Assembly: GCF_037975245.1 (NCBI RefSeq)
Contig: NC_092582.1
Coordinates: 14,610,077 to 14,674,076, forward strand
Source: Apostichopus japonicus
Taxonomy: Eukaryota; Echinodermata; Holothuroidea; Aspidochirotida; Stichopodidae
Reading direction: 5' to 3'
DNA: 64,000 nucleotides
Below the pieces are notes generated by a model. The model was not told the origin of the DNA. It did no database searches and saw nothing but the letters and a program-made list of their open reading frames with translations. Numbering within the stretch: position 1 is the first letter of the stretch; each line of letters begins with the position of its first letter. This document shows, piece by piece, positions 56,235 through 64,000 of this stretch. The translations under genes and the position numbers were made by a program.

Positions 56235-59200
56235 CTGAGAGGGAGAAATTAAAAAAAAATCATAATAATAATAATAATCATAATCAAATCGTTTTGAAGT
56301 AACCAAATGATAAAATCATAGGTTTCTACTTCAGTAACTCAAGTTGTAAAAAAAAATCAATGTGTTTATTACGTAGCTTGGGGCAGAATAATCCACAGAT
56401 ATGACTCAAATGAAAAATGCAGACCTCACTAGTTTGCTGTTATTGATAATGAGGAGGCTAAACTTAAGCCTAGTAATTTGTGGCCTTTTAAGAAGGGGGA
56501 TGGGGATGATGTGTGGTTGTAAATGACATATTCAGATTTCAGATAGGTGACCATTTCTGGTTTTCCTAGCATTTTGGGGTTTTTTTTATTGGTAGACTTA
56601 CCCAAGTATATAACATCCTGGATAAAGCACAAACAAAGCCACTTTCAAATCTTTAAAGAGAGATACCAACACGGGCATGTTTCCTCCGATGTTACTGATG
56701 ATGAAGAAATAGAATCCAACCGATGATGCTCTCAGGTGGGTGGGAACTAACTCGATCACTACAGCCAACGTGACTCCCACCCACATTTCACCTGTTTGAA
56801 AAGACACAAAATAGAAAATAATAATTGAAGCTGTATTAACCTTATTCTCAAATAATGTTTTCAAATTTTGACAATGCTATTGTAGTAACAAAATCAAGTA
56901 CCACAGAAATTAAACATCAATTTGAAGATTTTCGCATACATTTGTTTTAATGAATTATGCAAAAGCCAAAGAATTGAGAAAATTCAATCGGTAATAATTC
57001 GCATCGTTCTCCACGAAAATCCAATTTATCAAAATTGTACCCAGTTTCGTGAACGAAAACAAAGAAACAAAGTAAAACGGTCACTTACCAAATACATATG
57101 TAGGTATCTGTGCTAAGAAGGCATAAGGGATTGGCAGGACGAGGGTCAGAGCAGCAAATGGTGCTGCCACCACCTATAACAATCAAAAACAAAAACACAC
57201 AAAAACTAAAATGATGCTGATGATTATTATGACAAAGCAGATAAAGACAATACAAACAAGTATGCTACTTGCGACCGAATATCATGGTGACATGACCTAA
57301 CTTGTGTGAATACATGTCCCCATAATAGGGCAAGGGATTAATTATTAATGGAAAATTTCTCATCAAACCTTAAAAAAATGATTTCAAATGAACTGATTGG
57401 AGATGGGAGTATTTGGCAGTTTAAAAGGAGTCCTTACCAAGCTAGATATCAACACCCATATCCTCGCCACCGGTCCACTTCTCTTGACGATTCGGTCCGA
57501 TATGAACCCTCCGAAAATGACTCCAATGCTGCCACCAACCAGAGGAATCCAGGAGAGCCATCGGCCTGTGCTGACGTCGGGGTGGTATTCGTTGAAAAAG
57601 TTCTGGGTATTGTAACCCCAAACATACCCGGCTGAAAAGATTAAAGAGAAAAAAAAAAACAATTAATAGAAAGCATAAGCGCTAGAGAGACACCGATTAA
57701 AAAATTCACTTTACAAACAGAGCAAAGAGAAGACAGTGTATCTTTACATTGCTCCTTGAAAGTCATTGTAAATGAGACAATATATTCCAAAATTTACCTG
57801 TTTTGTATATTTTTTTATGAAAGAAGAAATTAATACCTGTCCCCCTTGCAATACTATAAGGAGAGCATGGTCTGAAGAGGAAGGAAGGAAGGAAGGGGGA
57901 CGGAGGGAAGAGGGAGGAAAAGTGGATTAGCATAGGCTGGTCACCAATAAGAGGACAATGCTAAAATGTTAACAAGTACTAAGTAAGTTTTAAAAAACTT
58001 AAGATACTGTAGAGTAAGAACGCAGTTGTGGTGAGGAGACAGACAAGTAAAGCAGTTTATTAAAAGTCAGAGCATAATAATCGATATTAACAAATTTTTT
58101 GCTCCACCTCCCCCCTCCCCCACCCACCCCCCCCCCCATCCTCCAAATTAGCAAAATCAACAAGACAAAAACGAAAAATACCCTTTGAAGGTTCCCAAAA
58201 GAAGAATCAGTTTTAATTTCAGTTTGCAAATAAATTTCAACATTGGTTCCTTGTTTATAAAGAACAGTGTAGTATAAAAGCAAATAAGCAATGCACTACA
58301 AGGTTTCAAAAACCTTCAAAGGAAAGTATCTAATCTAAAGGTTCCTAAAAAGGAACTCACCTCCATTCCTAATGGAACCAGCTAAGCAGAGCATTAAAAG
58401 GGAAGGCTGCAAGAAACACTTGCAGACAGCGAGAAGCTTCTGTCCTGCACTGACATCCTGGTACGAGCTGACCCTTTCGTTTTTACCGGTGAAGATACCC
58501 TGTCGTGGCGGTTCTCTCATCGTGATAAAGATTATCGCCGATAAGATCAACCCAGGAAGGCCAGCCAACCAGAAAGTCCATCTCCAACCCTGAAAAACGT
58601 TGACATGAGATTATCCAGTTAATCTAGTAGTTTCTAAAAAGACACCACTGTTTTAATAGGGCTAGAAAATGATGTCCATTACAGCAAATTTCTTACGGTA
58701 GGAAGATAAGCTGAACTTGAGGGAATGACAAGTGCAAGCTAAGAGTCCGATTCATTTCATCCCTAAAGCTACATCCACACCTAATACCTCAGCATTGTAT
58801 CAAACAGAAATTACGACAAGTCTTGAGCTCTGTATTCGCACTTGGAAGCATTTCTTGCGCCAGGTTGCATTAGCTCATTACAGGCCAAAATCAGATGTAT
58901 CCTGATAATTACATTGTCCAGAATTTAACATGTAAGTTAGGCAATTCTTACACTCTGACACTGATTGAAGTGCAAGCAGACTAATATACCATGCATACCA
59001 GCCAACTCTCACGGTCATTTTACTGTGAGGCTCGCATTTTTTGTAATTATCCCACGGTGGGATCACCAAATATGAAGTCCAAAATCGCCACATTTCCAGA
59101 ACCAATCTCCAGGTGTTTCTTTAGAAATGTTCAGGATTACATTTTTGGGGTGGGGGTAGGGGGGCTGGGGGGCAGGATTGCAATGTCTGGAAAAACTGGG

Positions 59201-62200
59201 ATGAGTGCTATGTATTTGTTTTGTCCTATATGAACATTACAGGAAACAATGCATGATGGGAGATATCCAAATTTAAACACTGGGAGATTCAGAATATAAG
59301 AATAGATTTTAATATTCTATTAAAAAAAGATGGATACATGAGCACTTACCTTGCCAAGAATATCTGCTTGTGTGATGAAATCACCAAACGCATACGACAT
59401 GCTGTAGCCCATGTAGATACCAAGGTTGTACACTCCTAGTGCAGTGCCCCTTACCTCCTGACCAAAGTAGTCTGCAATTAGGCTGCTAGCAAATGGCGTA
59501 CATCCGGCTTGACTGTGACAAATTTTTGGGAAAATATATATAAATCTGTGATTAATGACATCGGTATGTTATGAAAGACAATAAAGACACAACCACTATA
59601 AATATATAATATATAGTACAGGTTTTCTGCAGATATCTGTGTCAGGTATTAATATCTACTTGGTTTTCAACTTAATAGGTTTTAATAGGGTACACATGAT
59701 GAAAGTACCTGAGAAGACCGTAGATAGGTAAGAGAGAAGCGAAGTTAATTCTCTTCCTTCCTACTGTAGTTACCATGATGCTTTACAAAGTTTCACTACA
59801 GCACTTGAGTTTGACTTTATTAAACATGCAATACGAAATGATCAAAAATACATAAACACAAGGAGGTTGATGGGGGGTGCAAATTTGGTTCTTTCAATTT
59901 TTTTTAAATTTTTTTTTGTGGGTGAAGAAAAGTGGTAAATTGTTGGAGGCAAACCCTCAAACCTCAAACAGATGGTAATTTGAAGGTTGAATTTGACTGA
60001 TTTGAAAAATTAGCATTTCGCAGCAAAAATTTGGCATCTCTCAACATTTTTTAGTGAATAAATCAATCGATTCAAAATAACTCTCACCCAATGCCTAGAG
60101 CAAATCGAAGTAAGATTAGGTGCCAGTATTGTTGAGCGAATCCTGTGAGGACAGTGACGGTACTCCATATGGCGAGACACGTAGCCAAGAGGTTTTTGCG
60201 ATTGCTGATGTCGGCTGCGTAACCGAGGACGATCCCGCTGAAGGTGTACACGACGATGAAGATGGGTCCTGCTAGAACTTGGTACTCCCAACCGAGTCCG
60301 GTGTAGTCATAGTAACAGACGTTGGTCTTGTGGTCCTTGGCTTTTGTTTGATCACAACTGTCAGAAGAAGAAATAAAAATGGAAATTTGATTACTCAATG
60401 ATTATAAGGTAACAAAATTGTTTTAAAATTACTCTAAACCTATAAAGCACTATTCTTTATATTTCCCATATCAAATTTTTCTTGTTGGGGAATGAAGGGG
60501 TGGGGGTGGGGGAGGAGGGGTTGTGAGCGCAGGAAGAAGCTCTTGAAACTGATGCATTTGGAAAACATTACTGTCGATTAAATGTGTGATTACAGATCCA
60601 GAGATCTGTTGCAACAATAAAAATTTGATAATTCAGAGGTGAAAGCGTTGAACGTTGACTGCTTTACTTTGCAGTGCTATTGTGACCATCATGTAATTTG
60701 AACAAAATGGAATGCTCACTAGCTTGGCTTGTTCTATTATTTTTTAAGGTGATACTGTAGGTATTTAGGCATAGTAGGCCAATATTTAAATGTTGTTGCA
60801 AGCCTGGGGGCTGGGATGGGAGAGATATCACCCTACCTGAAAAAATTGACGTCCAGAGAGTCAGTGTGTGTCTTGAGGATTAAATGATATTGTAGACTAA
60901 TCACAGGCCCACAGCATCTACACAGCAGATGCGCCAAGCCTAACCCTACTCTACTATGCATTTAAAGTTTTATGATGGAAGAATGCTAACAAACTTTAGC
61001 AGCAGAACAGTATGCACTTTGAGACACAAAAAAAAAAAAAAAATATGTCAAGGAATTCACGATTTTGCCAAATTGCTTACATTGTCTCATTCTTCCCTTT
61101 GCAAACTTTGCTGCTTGTGTCCGTGAGGGCCATGCACCCTTTATCCCCAAAGTGGATCTCCTGGGCCATCGGTTTGGCACAGATTGCCAGGGCATATCTG
61201 TCTAGTTGATTCAGCAGATAGGTCACCAACAACAGAAGTAGGACATAGAGAGGATACACTCCCGCGTCCCGGAGACGGGTGCCTGCGGGCATACTGCTTC
61301 CTGGAGGAGGCGGCACTGAAAAGACAATCGAGGAAATGAAATTATGTCTTCATCAAAAAATAGAGAAAGAGAGAGAGACAAGATGGCAATCCACTGAGTT
61401 GCATATCTCATCCCAAGAAGTAGTAAGTTGAGTCTCGTCTATCCGACATGCTCAGTGATTAACCTCCTCCACGTATCACGATCTTGTGCAAGGTTTAACA
61501 AATTGAGTTGGATATCATAAATTAACTAAATAAATAAATTAATTAATAAAACAACTAAATAAAATAATAAATAAATTAATAAATTAACTAAATAAATTAA
61601 TCATAAATTAATCATAAATTAATTATCATAAATTGAGTTGCATATCATAAATTAACTTATGAGTTGCATATCTCATCCCAAAAACCATTCATGAATTATT
61701 GATTATTGGTTACATCTGAATATCACATATCCTATAAAATTCACAAGGCCTTTCATTTACAAATTAACTCTGCAATAAGAAAGAAACAATATTCATCCTA
61801 CATTTTTCTTACAGGTTTCACCTCGGTCACCACGGTTACTACATGTATTTTGAGGTGATTATACACGTGATGGTTGTAGTCTACTTGTCCCTGTATTCAG
61901 AGTTAAAAAGTCACTTTTTACAATTCATGTGACCCTGCAATCTTTGACCTTTCGTAGTCTGACGGCCCTCAGATCACATAAGTCCCTATGGGCAGCACAG
62001 ATTACATTATTTCATCCTCCATACAGCAGATAACCATTCCCATACTTGGCAACTACATCTCTCAAAAAGCAATCATGATAATTGATAGAGGTGAGAAGCT
62101 TTTTAGAGGGAAGAGTATAAAAGTGTGGTAGCATTATTGAAACACTCTTGTGAACCATCCAAGTCAGGTTTGGGACAACATTCATGGTCCTGGCAGGAGT

Positions 62201-63820
62201 TCAACATGTCATTTATTTTGATAAAAAACAATACATAATAAGAAACAAAAGAGAAAATATAAACTAGGCCAATTAGGTGTTGCAAAAATGCATTGTGGTT
62301 TCGATGATGTAACATGAGCAGTTTTCTTTATGGATCTGACGTAATGTATAGTGAGGGTGTACATGTTTACAAGGTTTCCACAATTTGACCCCTGGTGACA
62401 CCAAATGACATTTGACCTCCACCAAAAACAATAGGCTTCTTGTACCTAATGTGGTTCTTCTACACATCAAATATAAAATTGGTAGGACCTTCCCTTCTTG
62501 AGATATCATGTTTTACATGGTTTACACAATCTGACCCCTGGTGACCCCAAATGACCTCCACCAAAAACAATAGGCTTCTTGTACTCAATGTGGTACTTCT
62601 ACACACCTAATATGAAACTGGTCTGGCCTTCCCTTCTTGAGATATTGTGTTCACAAGCTGGGGGTCACAAACACACTCACACATGTTTGTATTACATTCA
62701 GACCGAGGGCCCCATTGTATTTTCCATTGTTCAAATCCACGTACCCTAACTTAACAATACCCACACAATAGAATCCTTCCGAGGACATGGTGAATTGGTG
62801 ATTCTTTAAAAATCACAACTGAAGACCTGGAATTCTTTTGTTCAAATCCTCGGTCAGATAGCAAAACAAACGCACACACACACGCCATCATGAATGCATA
62901 GGTTACGGTTATCATCGAAACCGAAAATAAATATACACAAATACAGTAATCAACAGACTATTTTGACAATTGTTTTCATTTTTGAAAGTACACCTGACCT
63001 CTATGTACCAGGAATGCTTCACTGTTTGATTAACAAACAATACTGCAGTCAAATCTGCAGTAGTGCTGATGGACATGATTTGCAGGAAATTTAGTAAGGT
63101 AATTTAAAACCCCTGCGTGGCATAAGGACAGTTAGCAGTAGGTATGAAGAGGTCAAATATCAAAAATCCATTGTTCTCATGGGTGCTACAGGTTGATAAG
63201 GGGTAGAAGGGAGGGGAGGGGAGAGGCTAAGTAGCCCTTTCCACTCCACCTTCTCCCTGGCTGGCAGCAACATTAACATTGGTCTCCTATGCCTTAAGTA
63301 GCTATATCATTGGTATTAATTCACATATCAATACAAATTACATTTCACAGTATGTCAGACATAAAACTATCTGATTTTATAATAACTCACTTTGAAAAGT
63401 AAACCTTCCTAATAAACACTGTAGTGAAACTAAAACTCATCAATGCATAGAAGTATGGAGCATATCTAAGTTTGGGCAGGCAAATTAAATCTCCCATGAA
63501 TATAACCTGAACTGTGCAAATTATATAAATAGAACTCACAGCTCAACAGAGAATAACACCTAAAACAACAGTTTGATGAGCTTTTCATTGCACAAAATTA
63601 TTCCACCTGGTATTAACAATTGCGAGAATTACCACTTAGGCCAGATTTTGCACTGAATATGCAGGTAAGTAAACAGCCATGTCGTATAAGGAAATATCAA
63701 GTTTGAATATGTACCTTTGGAATTGTCAGTTTCTGTCTCGGTCATTTTACTGGGGCCAGCTAACTGGCTTTTATCCTGATCCACTAACGGTAGGTCTCTC
63801 TGAGCATTATTGCTAGCCAT
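56120..63820 (-). CDS. Spinster-like major facilitator transporter, nine exons
   Basis: Predicted 12-helix major facilitator, 528 residues. Exons in transcript order: 63820-63715, 61315-61081, 60357-60088, 59512-59350, 58589-58361, 57631-57438, 57173-57089, 56791-56602, 56234-56120. Every junction is GT/AG and phases agree to the TGA. Helix 1 carries NQLDRYALA (Asp74-Arg75), the N-x-x-D-R-Y signature of the spinster family. GYAADISNRKNLL and GGFISDRIVKRSG are the two loop motifs of major facilitators after helices 2 and 8. GQAGCTPFASSLIADYF and TMREPPRQG also match the family order. A Cys-rich loop of about 50 residues with a glycosylation sequon (NET) separates helices 1 and 2. Spinster proteins move sphingolipids or lysophospholipids; the substrate here cannot be told from sequence. 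Confidence 0.9.
56602..56791 (-). CDS. Transporter exon 8 (helices 10-12)
   Basis: It encodes EMWVGVTLAVVIELVPTHLR, SSVGFYFFIISNIGGNMPVL and ALFVLYPGCYILG, ending GG then GTAAGT. Confidence 0.92.
57089..57173 (-). CDS. Transporter exon 7 (helices 9-10)
   Basis: The exon is 85 nt between TTATAG and GTAAGT, encoding VVAAPFAALTLVLPIPYAFL and AQIPTYVFG. Confidence 0.88.
57438..57631 (-). CDS. Transporter exon 6 (helices 7-9)
   Basis: It encodes AGYVWGYNTQNFFNEYHPD, WIPLVGGSIGVIFGGFISDR and VKRSGPVARIWVLISSL between TTTTCAG and GTAAGG. Confidence 0.92.
57865..57925. repeat. GGAA-rich polypurine tract
   Basis: Repeated GGAAGGAAGG and GGGAGGA words in a transporter intron. Confidence 0.75.
58361..58589 (-). 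CDS. Transporter exon 5 (helix 6, central loop, helix 7 start)
   Basis: GWRWTFWLAGLPGLILSAII and TMREPPRQG mark the end of the first half. The cytosolic loop (KNERVSSYQDVSAGQK) leads to LQPSLLMLCLAGSIRNGG. Confidence 0.92.
59350..59512 (-). CDS. Transporter exon 4 (helices 4-5)
   Basis: It begins after GTCACAG and ends GGCAAG then GTAAGT. It encodes AGCTPFASSLIADYFGQE, VRGTALGVYNLGIYMGYSM and FGDFITQ. Confidence 0.92.
60088..60357 (-). CDS. Transporter exon 3 (end of loop, helices 2-4)
   Basis: It begins after CTGACAG and ends GGCATTGG then GTGAGA. It contains NVCYYDYTGLGWEYQVLAG, GYAADISNRKNLLATCLAIW and LILLRFALGIG. Confidence 0.92.
61081..61315 (-). CDS. Transporter exon 2 (helix 1 and start of loop)
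   Basis: The acceptor is TTTTCAG and the donor GTAAGC, phase 2. It encodes YPLYVLLLLLVTYLLNQL then DRYALAICAKP, and the first part of the Cys-containing loop. Confidence 0.92.
61500..61690. repeat. AAATTAATAAA-type simple sequence between GAGTTGCATAT copies
   Basis: TGAGTTGCATATCTCATCCCA occurs at about 61397 and 61660, with a shorter copy at 61626. Between them, 61525-61625 is built almost only from A and T in AATTAACTAAATAAA words. Confidence 0.8.
62355..62660. repeat. About 140-bp tandem duplication in transporter intron 1
   Basis: Two copies share TGACCCCTGGTGAC, CCTCCACCAAAAACAATAGG, CTTCTTGTAC, AATGTGGT and GGCCTTCCCTTCTTGAGATA-like blocks. Related text occurs near 18.77 kb and 19.6-20.0 kb. 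Confidence 0.85.
63715..63820 (-). CDS. Transporter exon 1 (cytosolic N terminus)
   Basis: ATG at 63820 opens MASNNAQRDLPLVDQDK, a polar stretch of 35 residues ending at AAAG then GTACAT, phase 1. The start is chosen as the first ATG of the open frame. It lies 180 bp from the window edge, so the promoter is mostly outside. Confidence 0.8.
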
Positions 63821-64000
63821 TCTGATGACTTATGATGTTCAGAATTCTATGCAGCTGCTGTCGCAACCGACCCAACCGAGCTGTTTAAAATCTGTTGAAT
63901 GCAAACTACTACAGCTGCAACACCATACAAGGTTTAGTACGACCCAAACTAATGTACAAGTTGACACTTTTACAACAGTTGGTAAGTCAGTTTATGAACG

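Overview
The window is eukaryotic nuclear DNA: AT-rich, with short coding exons bounded by GT/AG sites and introns of about 1-3 kb, many tandem repeats, and several classes of transposable element. Three conserved metazoan genes can be assembled exon by exon. The protein divergence, the DIRS-type retrotransposon and the tRNA-derived SINEs suggest a marine invertebrate deuterostome, possibly an echinoderm. That placement is an inference, not a demonstration.

Layout. (1) About 0.5-8.3 kb, minus strand: a VAMP4-type R-SNARE. Its start exon is at 8139-8204 and its last visible exon at 582-633. (2) About 8.3-40.1 kb: no complete gene. This stretch holds a SINE, a hAT-like MITE with a perfect 8-bp target duplication (15.2-15.7 kb), a 2.7-kb long-inverted-repeat element (16.5-19.2 kb), a decayed non-LTR reverse transcriptase (20.9-21.4 kb), a candidate 5' exon for the next gene (22.8 kb), a hAT-like MITE nested inside a palindromic element (28.3-28.8 kb), and a 6.4-kb DIRS-like element (30.1-36.5 kb) that carries two SINEs. 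(3) About 40.15-49.62 kb, plus strand: deoxyhypusine synthase in eight coding exons. A 1.75-kb array of 19-bp repeats fills much of intron 3, and a SINE and a DIRS-terminus remnant sit in other introns. (4) About 49.6-56.1 kb: intergenic and simple-sequence DNA, including a long GAT tract. (5) About 56.1-63.8 kb, minus strand: a nine-exon, 528-residue major facilitator transporter of the spinster-like type, converging tail to tail on deoxyhypusine synthase.

The three genes belong to unrelated processes (trans-Golgi/endosome membrane fusion, eIF5A hypusination, membrane transport). Nothing in the sequence suggests they work together. I found no CRISPR array, rRNA gene, functional tRNA gene, or credible new multi-gene system. 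The most interesting material is the transposable-element architecture, the possible split start codon of deoxyhypusine synthase, and the minisatellites that create large false reading frames.
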